Both the position numbers and the translations under genes were made by a program. A stretch of DNA of 64,000 nt, from contig JALHRR010000017.1 of assembly GCA_022841345.1 (NCBI GenBank), forward strand, positions 1 through 64,000. Reading direction: 5' to 3'. The notes beneath the pieces were generated by a model. It was not told the DNA's origin. It did not search any database and saw only the letters and a program-made list of their open reading frames with translations. Within the stretch, counting starts at the first letter, position 1. Every line of letters begins with the position of its first letter. The DNA comes from Saprospiraceae bacterium. Its GTDB lineage: Bacteria > Bacteroidota > Bacteroidia > Chitinophagales > Saprospiraceae. Below, one piece after another: positions 19,591 through 28,700 of the stretch.

Positions 19591-20022
19591 TTAGTCAGCT
19601 TTAACTCTATTATTCAAAAAAGAAAATAGCATGAATAAAAAGATAATAGAAGGCAATGCACTTGCATACGGCTGTTTGTAAATATACTCACATTGTCCCA
19701 CGTTGCAGAAATGACATCGAGAGGGGGAATTTGATAGATACATAACTGTTAATCCAATTTCATCTAATAATTCTTTGGAAAAACCCGAATGTTGGTATCC
19801 ACCGTCGTAATATACTCTTTTAACTTTTTTTTCATAAGTAACACCTTCTACTTCATAAGAACATACAAGGGGATCATAACTAATTATTCTAGGAGTTGTA
19901 TACTTTCCATATTTCTTAAATTGATATTCATAAATAGGATTTCCAAAGTAAGCGAAGATCAAAAAAATTCCTATTGGACCAAAAATTCCCATGCCAATCA
20001 ATACTTTCATGTTATCTGTCAT
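19591..20022 (-). CDS. Small two-helix membrane protein
   Basis: A 143-residue protein with a helix at each end (about 7-26 and 122-138). Between them is an extracytoplasmic beta-rich loop containing YDPLVCSYEVEGVTYEKKVKRVYYDGG. That layout, a 'Y-x-V-x-G-x-x-Y' strand between two helices, is like DUF3592 proteins. Four cysteines (one in the VCSYEV strand, three in RCHFCNVGQCEY) may form disulphides. Function unknown. Confidence 0.65.
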   Translation of the reverse strand: MTDNMKVLIGMGIFGPIGIFLIFAYFGNPIYEYQFKKYGKYTTPRIISYDPLVCSYEVEGVTYEKKVKRVYYDGGYQHSGFSKELLDEIGLTVMYLSNSPSRCHFCNVGQCEYIYKQPYASALPSIIFLFMLFSFLNNRVKAD

Positions 20023-20188
20023 ATGTTATGATGATTATTAGTTTCGTATCAAATATAGGATCAAGAAATACGAAGGACAACTCCTATACAATATAAAATT
20101 ACTTCAATATTAAAAAAAGTAACTTTTAAAATATTTCCTGATTCAAAGGCAGACTGACAAAAACTAGGAAACTAAAATTCACCCTGAA

Positions 20189-20653
20189 TCATTCAGTTTT
20201 AGGATCTATGTAGATTTGAAGTCGTCGCCATCTAAATTCAGGCTCAATCATTGTATATTTGCATCTGAAAACTTTGTTGTAATTTTCATATGATACGCCA
20301 CTTATATTATCCAAAAATGATAATGGGGTTAAACAATATTCACATTCGTTTGATCCACGATATGATACAAAATATGCCTTAATTAAATATACATTCTTAG
20401 ATAATTCATCTGAAGTTGCGGGACAATGTATGACCACATAATCTCCTGGATTTATATGCCATCTGAATGTATGTTGTATGGCATCACTTTTTTTATAAAG
20501 ATCTTTAATTTCATCATCTTTTATCAACATATTTATTTGCCATCGCATGAATCTTATGTGATTTGTAAGTTTCTCAATGCGATTATCTACTGCATTTATT
20601 AATGCTATTATTAAAACAAAAATAATTATAAAAATAATTGTTGTATAATCCAT
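20189..20653 (-). CDS. Membrane-anchored protein of unknown function
   Basis: I start at the ATG at 20653 (MDYTTIIFIIIFVL), which begins an N-terminal anchor helix. A longer frame from 20698 adds a second hydrophobic run and is less likely. A short helical segment (NRIEKLTNHIRFMRWQ) and a soluble C-terminal domain follow, with the strand pattern HINPGDYVVIHCPA and FRWRRLQIYID. No family was recognised. Confidence 0.6.
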   Translation of the reverse strand: MDYTTIIFIIIFVLIIALINAVDNRIEKLTNHIRFMRWQINMLIKDDEIKDLYKKSDAIQHTFRWHINPGDYVVIHCPATSDELSKNVYLIKAYFVSYRGSNECEYCLTPLSFLDNISGVSYENYNKVFRCKYTMIEPEFRWRRLQIYIDPKTE

Positions 20654-20698
20654 TAGAATACAAATTAGGGTAAACTTGAATAAGCAAAATGAAAACAA

Positions 20699-21040
20699 AT
20701 GCTCTGCTGCAAAACAACAAATCTATTTGTAGAATAACAACATTATTGACACAAAAAATAGCCAATTATCTAGTTTGATTAAACTAAAGAAAAAAGTTTT
20801 TGAACATATGATCTCCTTCCATACTTTTTTGTGGGAACTGTAAATGCTTTTAAAAAGCCAATGCATTCTTGGTCAAGTTTTCAGGGAATGGGGCTAGAGC
20901 AAATTTGTTACTATAATGCCAAACAGAATCTCCACACTTCAGATTGTAATATTAAATGGGGTTAGTTAAGAGAAATTGATTTTGCAGAATTGACAATATA
21001 GCCACTTTCGCCTGCCCCCAAATATTAATTTTAAAAATTG
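20699..21040. other. Gene-free AT-rich stretch
   Basis: No coding frame, repeat or regulatory site that I can support. It leads into the GC-rich block that follows. Confidence 0.6.
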
Positions 21041-21830
21041 ACCTCCACCTCCTCCCGCGCAGGTAAAGCGGTGTTCGTCAGTCGTTCCGTTTTGTTGCGC
21101 ACCGGCTCCCTACTTTTTGGCGAATAGGTATTTCTCCGATTGGTCTATTCTCTGTGATACTGGCAATAGAGTAGGGGAGCCTACACATATATGCAAGGGT
21201 GAAATGCACTCCCTGCGGTCGCCCTTGCATATACCGGTCACATGCTGCAGGCCTTGCGTTCCAGTGGGTACTCGACCTGCGCAGTGCCCTTGTGTTGCTT
21301 CACACACTCTCTCCTTCCTCACGCGCAGCTACTCCTGCCCCCACACCCAATAAGGTATCGCTTCGCTCCAGTTTTTGTGGGGGCAGCCGCTGCTGGATGA
21401 TTTTGCGAGCCTGCTATGTCGCTTCGGGCTATCAGTCTGTCATGATTTTTGCAAGTCCCTGCGCTACGGCAGCCTTGCATACACTGCGTTGCTGCAGGCA
21501 ACCGTATCGCACGCACAGGTGAGTAGCCGCCTCAGTCTGCCCGCTTCCTCCTTCGTCGTCTGCTGACATCCTTCCCCGACTACACACCTGTCTGCCCACC
21601 CAAAAGAAAGCAAAAAATCATGCCAGCCTTCTGCCGCAAGCGGTAGGCGGGTGAGCACTCCCTCCTTCGTCAGTCCGTGCTTTCTCACCCACCACCCTCG
21701 CGACGCTCGCAGGCGGCTCGCATGCGGCTTCGCCGATCCTGGGCGGAGAACTAATACTGGATTTGAGATCTCTCGATGCTGACTAAATACGTGCAACTTC
21801 TTGAATGCCGCCCAGGATGGTTTACCTGCG
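21041..21830. repeat. GC-rich hairpin-rich block without convincing genes
   Basis: Base composition shifts abruptly to GC-rich against AT-rich surroundings. Perfect inverted repeats include TATATGCAAGGG (21188-21199 with 21222-21233), CTGCCCCCAC (21335-21344 with 21377-21386) and ATCCTGGGCGG (21736-21746 with 21808-21818). Open frames exist on both strands but are Cys/Arg/Ser-rich and overlap one another, as expected from GC-rich non-coding DNA. Confidence 0.6.
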
Positions 21831-21841
21831 CTCAGTGTCCT

Positions 21842-21928
21842 ATTTGAATTTCAACTAATTAATTGAAACTGTAAGCAACTATAAATTGGCTGGCTTATAC
21901 AGTTCTAATTTGAATTCCAACTAATTAA
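21842..21928. repeat. Direct repeat of 21 bp, two copies
   Basis: The word beginning ATTTGAATTYCAACTAATTA occurs at 21842-21862 and 21908-21928 with one mismatch, at the right edge of the GC-rich block. No gene lies between the copies. The rest of 21929-22133 shows no feature I can support. Confidence 0.6.
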
Positions 21929-22133
21929 AAGCTTCCTCCTTTCCCTCCCGCACATACTCTCCACGCAAGTTAGCTGCAGATCTGCAAATAGTCAAGGTCT
22001 GGCCTCCCGCTAAAACCCTCCCGCGCACCCTTCGGGCGATCCACCTTGCCTTATTGCAGATCTTCGCTGGGGTCCGCATGGATAGTATGAGCTTACATGG
22101 CTCATCATTTTTTCACTCTCTTATTATAAGTTT

Positions 22134-22439
22134 ATGAGTACTATTTCAGCTTTTAGTATGGGTGCTATGTACCTTTCATCCGGCATTCACCTCGCTTGTT
22201 CTGAGCATGATCGCTTTCATCATTTTATCATGCATTGTATCCACCGGCACCACAGTTGTGATTGGGGTGAGTTGGATGCTGAGGATTATGTCAGTAATCT
22301 GCAGGCACTGAGCTGCGGTGCCAGGTTGTTTTCAGCATATGATGTTCCGGAGGATCTTCGTTCCGCTCATCGCAGAGTCTGGATCATTACTGAGCATGAC
22401 AGGAGTGCTACTACCATTTTGTTACCTGGGGAGTATTAG
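22134..22439 (+). CDS. Small plasmid/ICE-associated conserved protein
   Basis: A 101-residue soluble protein. The pattern GDWG-like (CDWGELDAEDYVSN), A-L-x-x-G-x-RLFSAY and WIITE-x-DRSATTILLP-x-EY at the C-terminus matches a small family often annotated as 'plasmid-related protein' on plasmids and integrative elements. The biochemical role is unknown. It follows the GC-rich block and has no conjugation genes nearby, so it may be a leftover of an integrated element. Confidence 0.75.
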   Translation: MSTISAFSMGAMYLSSGIHLACSEHDRFHHFIMHCIHRHHSCDWGELDAEDYVSNLQALSCGARLFSAYDVPEDLRSAHRRVWIITEHDRSATTILLPGEY

Positions 22440-22839
22440 TACTCCTCTTTTCGAACAGGACGAATTTAGAGCACAAAATGAAAAGATGACAGCAAATATA
22501 CCCGGGCTCAATTTATGCCTTCATTCCTGGCTTCCAACATCGAAGCGTCAAGGTCAAGCCCTGCGGGTTTCGAAAAAAATCTCCACCTGTTTCCACTATA
22601 AAAAGAGCCTGTTCATAAATGTGGATTTGTTTTTTTCTGCCCTCATATGCTGTGTGAGCGAGGTAGTATTTTTTCCGAAAACCTTGACCGCTTCGAACAT
22701 CGCCCGGGAAATAAATGGCTTTCTCTTTTCTTTTTTTTCGGTTTTTTGTTTTCTCTTTTGGCTAAAGTTATTTGCTGGGGGAATGCAAATTGAATTCAAG
22801 GCCTACTGCCTGTAGAAATGTGTGTTTGTATAAAGCAAA
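22440..22839. other. Gene-free stretch
   Basis: Contains overlapping hydrophobic or Phe-rich frames produced by a pyrimidine-rich run near 22720-22765. None has a convincing start or composition. No repeat was recognised. Confidence 0.5.
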
Positions 22840-22867
22840 ATGGCCCTCCCACATTTGGGAGGACCAT
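22840..22867 (-). terminator. Intrinsic terminator of the minus-strand DUF6266/DUF5675 operon
   Basis: An 11-bp stem (22840-22850 with 22857-22867, one G-U-type pair) and a 6-nt loop, followed on the minus strand by TTTTGCTTT. It lies 28 bp beyond the stop of the last gene of the operon. Confidence 0.75.
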
Positions 22868-22895
22868 GACGAACCAAAAGAACCATACACGATCT

Positions 22896-23090
22896 TTACT
22901 TTCTCTGTCGCATTGCTCTGATCTTATCCAAACCCCATTTTAAGCTGACCGACACTCCGAAACTAATCACTGCTCCGATAGCGGCAAGGACCATGGTTTT
23001 GATAACATCTTCTCCATTGATATGGAGTATAATGCCGAGTAAAGTGCCACCGGCTGTCCCGGCAGCTGTATCTGAATTGAAATATTGCAT
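22896..23090 (-). CDS. Small membrane protein, holin-sized
   Basis: 64 residues. An N-terminal glycine-rich hydrophobic segment (AAGTAGGTLLGIIL), a second helix (VLAAIGAVISFGVSVSL) and a basic tail (KIRAMRQRK). Size, helices and charged tail are like phage holins, but also like many other small membrane proteins. It is the last gene of a tight operon, 2 bp after its neighbour. Confidence 0.65.
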   Translation of the reverse strand: MQYFNSDTAAGTAGGTLLGIILHINGEDVIKTMVLAAIGAVISFGVSVSLKWGLDKIRAMRQRK

Positions 23091-23092
23091 AC

Positions 23093-23320
23093 TTATTTTG
23101 GCTCTTGAATTTTGGCAGAATCTTCCACAGCTGCCTGGCTTACTGCTACCATAACTGAGCCGGCTACTGTGACATAACCCGCCAATGATACCAGTGCCAC
23201 CGGTAGTATAATCGGAGCAGCTACAAGAGCTCCACCCGCTGTTGCAAGGGCTATTCCTACTGTCCGAAGAAATTTGAAAAATTTCGGGGTAGGGGATTTA
23301 TATCTCTCAATGATGTTCAT
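23093..23320 (-). CDS. Small membrane protein with Ala/Val-rich helices
   Basis: 75 residues. A basic N-terminus (ERYKSPTPKFFKFLR) is followed by a continuous Ala/Gly/Val-rich hydrophobic stretch (about 17-60), probably two helices, and a charged tail. It overlaps the DUF5675-like gene by 14 bp, so translation is coupled. A holin or pore-like role is possible from context only. Confidence 0.65.
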   Translation of the reverse strand: MNIIERYKSPTPKFFKFLRTVGIALATAGGALVAAPIILPVALVSLAGYVTVAGSVMVAVSQAAVEDSAKIQEPK

Positions 23321-23723
23321 AGGGATCTGCTTTTATGATTGTTAGAAATACTTCTTCTTTCGCATCCAAAGCTTTATACACGATGGATTTTATTCTTTCT
23401 AAGGCTGCCCGAGACAAGCTTCCTTTTCCAATTCCAGTCAAATGTGTCACTGGTGCAATGCATCCAAGCAACTCTTTCCTGGCATCATTTGCGGCGTGTA
23501 TCAGGATCAGATCCCGATTGGGTACATTGAGTAATTCAATATGCCATTTGAATCGCCTGGAATATCTCTTTACTATCTGGTACCGCCCTTCCGGAATACA
23601 GGAGATCCTTCGTTTGTTGGCCAACCAGGGCAGCTCTATGGTGTTGGAGATCATTCGACCTTCTTCATAAAGCTGCCCATTGGTGGCCTCCGGGAAATAG
23701 GTTCTGGCTAATACCAATTCCAT
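23307..23723 (-). CDS. DUF5675-family protein
   Basis: 138 residues. Features matching DUF5675 are an N-terminal strand with R-T-Y, 'NTIELPWLANKRRISCIPEGRY' (here spanning residues ~27-48), 'VPNRDLILIHAAND' and a GCIAP turn with Cys in the middle. The conserved His (LIHAAND) and Cys (LGCIAP) are arranged as in L,D-transpeptidase-like folds, and members occur in phage and phage-like loci. It starts 1 bp after the DUF6266-like gene stops. Enzymatic activity is not demonstrated. Confidence 0.8.
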   Translation of the reverse strand: MELVLARTYFPEATNGQLYEEGRMISNTIELPWLANKRRISCIPEGRYQIVKRYSRRFKWHIELLNVPNRDLILIHAANDARKELLGCIAPVTHLTGIGKGSLSRAALERIKSIVYKALDAKEEVFLTIIKADPYEHH

Positions 23724-23724
23724 C

Positions 23725-24480
23725 TTAGACCAGATCTATTGCTACTAATGCCAATGCGTTGAATGCACCATTTTTCAATGGATACATATCACCGTTTACT
23801 TCCTGGAAAAACTCAATTCCAAAAGCCACAAAAATCGCCCAGGTGGTTGCCGGGGTGACATTGGTTGCCAAAGTAAGCGGTGCTTCAGTTTGTGGACCCA
23901 GCAAAAGATTTGCGCTGGAAGCATTACTTGCTTCGAATACATTTCCTGCAAAATCCACAGCTGCAGTTCCTGCAATCAATCTGGCATGAGTGCTTCCTGC
24001 CGGAGCAGCAATACCATTTGCAGGAATGAATGCCGGGATGTTGATTTCCACATCGCCGTTTGCCCTGTCTACGCTGATGGTATAAGGGAAGTAGGCGGTA
24101 GTGTTCAGTTTTGCTGACTGATTGAAATCAAATCCGCTCAAAATGCTCAGATCGCCATCGATCACATTTCTGGATCCACGAATATTGGTGCTATCCATTT
24201 TCAGGGCACGCATCATTTCTTTGGTCAGTCTGCTTACCATTCTGGAGTCAGATGCTTTCAAGAGCAATTCTCTGAATGAATTTCGGAGCAATTTCCCGGA
24301 ACTTCCCGCCCGGCCAAATTCAGAACCGTTTTCACGGGTTCTTTCAAATGCCGGGTCATTCTGGATCCTGGAAGCATCGACACCGCCTTTCTCCCTGGCA
24401 AGATACTTGCCCTGGGAGCGGTAGAAGGTGAGGTCACCGATGGTGCCTTCCAGTTTTAAAATACCTTTTTGTCTAGCCAT
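23725..24480 (-). CDS. DUF6266-like conserved Bacteroidota protein
   Basis: 251 residues. The N-terminus MARQKGILKLEGTIGDLTFY, followed by REKGGVDASRI and NDPAFERTRENGSEFGRAG, is a recognisable and strongly conserved pattern of a Bacteroidota-specific family. The central part is basic and helical. The C-terminal ~110 residues look like a beta-sandwich, with alternating strands and Asn/Ala-rich loops. Function unknown; abundance in multi-copy families suggests a structural or secreted role. First gene of the four-gene unit ending at 22896. Confidence 0.8.
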   Translation of the reverse strand: MARQKGILKLEGTIGDLTFYRSQGKYLAREKGGVDASRIQNDPAFERTRENGSEFGRAGSSGKLLRNSFRELLLKASDSRMVSRLTKEMMRALKMDSTNIRGSRNVIDGDLSILSGFDFNQSAKLNTTAYFPYTISVDRANGDVEINIPAFIPANGIAAPAGSTHARLIAGTAAVDFAGNVFEASNASSANLLLGPQTEAPLTLATNVTPATTWAIFVAFGIEFFQEVNGDMYPLKNGAFNALALVAIDLV

Positions 24481-24510
24481 ACTAATTCAGTTAAAAAGTG
24501 ATAAAATGAT

Positions 24511-24999
24511 TTATTTACAAAAGCTATGCATGCGCCTATTGCGCCGATTCAATCCTCTCCATATCCATGGTGGTACATTGTAAGAGCAGGCCCAGAGCCC
24601 ACAAGCATCACTTCGGGCAATGTCCTGCACTTTAGCCAGTAAAGGATCTTTGGAGAATTTGTGATAATGCCATGCCCATCCATTGGCAATTAGCAAACTA
24701 TCCAATGGAATTTCATTCCAATGGATAAGACCAAGGTTTCGGCCGTACAGATCCTTCTTATTGAATTGGACCGTAACGATGGATCCAGTCAACAACTGGC
24801 TGAGAGTATCGCTAACGCGTTGACCATAGTATTGGTCCTTTTCCGGCGCATCAACATTCATGAGTCTAAGGATCGTCTTTTGACTGTCGCAGAGCAGCTC
24901 ATATGTGTCACCATCAATGACCCGGGTGATTCTGCAGGTATCCTGAGCGCTCACATGGAGCACTATAAAAAGGAGAGAAATGACAAACACATTTTTCAT
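24511..24999 (-). CDS. Secreted thermonuclease-like (SNase) protein
   Basis: 162 residues with a signal peptide ending near residue 19 (LHVSAQD). The SNase signature is complete: RVIDGDT (D31), LRLMNVDAPE (R45, D50, E53) and YGRNLG (R87), matching the catalytic Asp, Arg, Glu and Arg of staphylococcal nuclease. It should cleave DNA or RNA outside the cytoplasm with Ca2+. A Trp- and Arg-rich C-terminal tail may bind nucleic acid or the cell wall. It ends 30 bp before the DUF6266-like gene on the same strand. Confidence 0.88.
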   Translation of the reverse strand: MKNVFVISLLFIVLHVSAQDTCRITRVIDGDTYELLCDSQKTILRLMNVDAPEKDQYYGQRVSDTLSQLLTGSIVTVQFNKKDLYGRNLGLIHWNEIPLDSLLIANGWAWHYHKFSKDPLLAKVQDIARSDACGLWACSYNVPPWIWRGLNRRNRRMHSFCK

Positions 25000-25215
25000 A
25001 GCATATTACTTTGCAACGAAACTACATGTGTATGCACCTATAAATCAAATACCTATGTCACCATAGTTCAATTCATATCACTTTATGCCAAATGATATTA
25101 TTTGGGAACTTTTGCCGGAATTGTACTATTATGGCACTTGAATTACATGAAATGATCATTGAAAAATGAGTATCTATTCACATTGCATGTACAGAATTTC
25201 CAAGAATGGATCCAG

Positions 25216-25259
25216 TATAGATAAAGTATGGATAATGCATAGATAAAGCATAGATAGTG
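25216..25259. repeat. Four tandem 11-bp repeats, operator-like
   Basis: TATAGATAAAG, TATGGATAATG, CATAGATAAAG and CATAGATAGTG occur head to tail, with the last ending 1 bp before the ATG of the HTH gene. An 11-bp period places each copy on the same face of the helix, as in iteron or operator arrays. Autoregulation by the adjacent HTH protein is an inference. Confidence 0.65.
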
Positions 25260-25260
25260 T

Positions 25261-25473
25261 ATGAAAACTACTCCAAAACCACCCCAACGTATTTGCATTT
25301 ACCCCAAAGACATCCAGCTAATCACCGGCCGCTCCGAACGTTACAGTCGCAAACTCCTAAAAGACATCCGGATCCACCTTGGTAAAAAGGATCATCAATT
25401 CATTTCCATTCAGGAGTTTTGTGATTTTGTGGGGCTGGAGAGGGGAGAAGTGGAGGAGGTGTTAGTTGGGTGA
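25261..25473 (+). CDS. Small helix-turn-helix protein
   Basis: 70 residues. The core (RICIYPKDIQLITGRSERYS then RKLLKDIRIHLGK and ISIQEFCDFVGL) is a winged-helix/MerR- or excisionase-like reading helix arrangement common in short Bacteroidota proteins next to mobile or variable loci. Probably DNA-binding. The four 11-bp repeats directly upstream are candidate binding sites. Confidence 0.7.
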   Translation: MKTTPKPPQRICIYPKDIQLITGRSERYSRKLLKDIRIHLGKKDHQFISIQEFCDFVGLERGEVEEVLVG

Positions 25474-25732
25474 CAAGTTGAATTAGAGAGGATTATAAAT
25501 TAATTATTTGAGAACTTGATTTTGTCCAGTTTTTATATTGTAATTCAAAATATATCTCAGTTTGATATTCTTGCAATTCGTTTACCTATAGAATATTGCA
25601 AGTTTATGGGTAGAAATTTTCAATAGTATTCATATTGGCATAATAGTTGATAATAATTGCGATTATTGACTTGCTTGTTTCTAATGCTATCTTATATGGC
25701 ATTAATTTTTATTAAAATTAAAAATTTAACTC

Positions 25733-28700
25733 ATGAAACAAGCTTCCATTTCTCATTCTAGCTGGAGACAGAAAATAACATTAATTTTAATCTTCTTTTT
25801 TACATATTTGACTTCTCATGTTTATAGTCAAAGTGTAGAAATTTGTGGGGTGGTGCCACAAAATACTGCTACCTCTTCAAATCCCGATTCCATTCTTTAT
25901 GATCGCTTTGGAAATACCTATGATATTTTTAGTGTATATAATCCATCGATACCCAGGCAATCATGTAATGCTGGATATTTTGAACTGACATTTACAGGAT
26001 TCGAATCTCATTTAGACATGCTTCCAACAATTTGTAAAGTCTTTGAATACGTTTCTGGTTTGGTATCACAGAGAATAAACCTTACTCCATGTGGAGATAT
26101 AATCACCCCGTCACCTGTGAAAATAGCAGTCTCAGCTACGCAAACAGGAGTGGCTTCTGCCTCACCCTTATGGGAGTTTTTTGGTGGTGTTAATTGTGAT
26201 TTTATTTATCCAAGCAGAGTGTATCAAAAAATTAACGGAGGATATAACCCTATATCGGGTGATGATGGTGTCTTAAACATAAATACTGCGTTCTTAACCT
26301 GGCATAAAGATCACACAATTCCAATGCCGGAACCCCAGCCTGGTCAACTTCTTCCTGTTGATTTGTATTCTGCTGTTTTACATGAAGTAATGCATATATT
26401 AGGTTTCGCTTCTTTGATTGGTATCAATGGAACTCCTGCGGGTAGTTTTAATAATTTCAGTATGTGGGATCAGCATCTTCATACGACACCGAATTTCAAT
26501 CCATCAGGACAGAGCTCGCAAATAACTCAGGTAATAAATAGTAATTGTCAAGAAAACTGTTGGAGTCTAAATAGCACAACATTTCCAAATCTTTCAGTTT
26601 TTACAGATGCAATTAGTAATAGTTGCTCTGACAACGGGCAGCTTGATTTTATTTTTGGAACAAGTGCTATTGCTCCTATTTCGGGAGGGAATGGAACCAT
26701 TCCTGCTGATGATAACGCTATTCGAAATATGCTCAGCCACTTGCATCCTACTTGCGGAGGTCAAGATGAAAATTATGTTGTCCAAACAGGCCTTCACCGT
26801 GGTTTTGAGAGACGTACTCTTTCCCAAGCAGAATTAGAGATACTTTGTGAATTGGGATATAAATTGCCATCTTGCGATGGTTGTTATAATGCGTCTAATT
26901 TCTCCAGAGACAACCTTAATGTTTCTCAAGCCCTTTACCAGCCTTGGTGTTGTACTAAAATTTATAAAACTTGCTTAAATACCCCCCTAATCATTCCATT
27001 TGAAGAATTACTTTGCAACAAATTTACAAATGGAAACGAATTGACAATTACTGATGCTTATTGGAAAGGATTTAGTAATGCTACTGTTGAGATTGTAGGA
27101 AATACTATACAATCGACACCTCTTTCTATAGGAAATGCTCCTTATTATGAAATAATTTATACTGTAAAAGGGTGTGATTGTAATCTTCAAAATTATGTAC
27201 TTCAAGTACACATAGATCTTTGTCTCCCTTGTGAGGATCCTGATCCTTGTTTAAATCTGATTTGTAAACCGGATTTTGATGATTTGGTTCCAGCGAATGG
27301 TCCATTATTTTTACATGAATACGCAGCAGGGGGATTTTGGATTTTCAATGACTCCGGAGGCAACTCTCCTGATGTATGTCAATTATCCAACGATAATAAT
27401 TATGTGCGAATTGGTTCTACTTCATTTAATAAAGAGGGCCTTTCCTTTCAGCTCGAGGAATCAATAATGCCAGGGTGTTCTGTTTATGGTACCATACTTG
27501 CGTCAGCTAATTTTGAGACTCTCGATCTTGAGATTTTTGGGAGTGAACATAAGCCATGTCCAATTAATGAAGCAATGGTCAACCATGGAAATATTCCGAC
27601 TGATTGTGGCTCTTATATTTTCAATCCAGTCTATATTGCCAGACTGCCAATAGAAAATAAGTCTATTCCTGAGGATATTTTTGGATGTCCGGATGATCCT
27701 AATTTTAAAGAATATCCATTCGAATGGCATAACCTAGAAACTTTCCCGATAAATTATATTATTTTATCACCAAAATCCGGGGCTCACATGAGTGCTGTTA
27801 TCCATGTTGATGAATTAGTGGTTACTAAAATTTGTAGTGAACCGTGTTTCACTTATGATATTCAATGTCCTCTTATCAACCTTCAACCTTGTTTTGAGAT
27901 AACCGATCAATCCCATTTTTGGGATTTTGGTGACGGGAATACGAGTAATAATTCAAGCCCATCTCACACTTATGTAAATGATGGAACCTACACAATAACT
28001 CATACAGTAACTGATAATTGTGGAAACATGCAAACTGTTACAGAAGAGATAATTATCCAATGTGATCCATTCTGCCAGCCCGATCTTGTAAACAAGGTTA
28101 TTGAAACTAGCATAACTTGGACAACTTCGAATACACCTAATAACGGAGACTTCAAAATTTTTGATGATTTAGTTGTTGAAAGCGGCGCAACACTGACAAT
28201 CGCAGCAGGAGTTACAATTCACTTTGGGCCTGATAGCAAACTTATTATAAAGCCAAATGCTAAAGTTATTCTTCATGGTACCCTTACTGGAGCTGAGTGC
28301 AAAGGTTTCACATGGGAAGGTGTAAGAGTATATGGCAGTACCCCTGAATTTTCGCAATACACTGTAAATGGTTCGGTTGCTCAAGGTCGATTTGAAGGAA
28401 GGCCAGGCTCTGAAATAATACATGCTGAAGTAGCCATCCAATTATATGGTCCCACTCCTGCACTCGCAGGAGGTCAGGTAAGTCTTAGGGAAACTGTTAT
28501 TAGAAATTGTAGAATTGGTGTGGAATTTGCTCCGTATCAAAATTTCTTTCCTTACTCTATCCCTGCTAGTCAAACAGGGCAGCCAAGAGATTATAATTCA
28601 ACTTTCATTAAAGTTGACTTTGTAAATGATAACGAATATGCACATGTCGATCACTTCTATGCTTTCATGCATATGACCAGGGTTAATAGAATTAACATGC

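Noticed and set aside
21110-21800. Several open frames of 60-110 codons on both strands in the GC-rich block
   Set aside because: They overlap each other, are Cys/Arg/Ser-rich and contain the inverted repeats; typical of GC-rich non-coding DNA.
22318-22815. A 165-codon plus-strand frame
   Set aside because: Its first third overlaps a well-supported gene in another frame and the rest is a translated pyrimidine-rich run.
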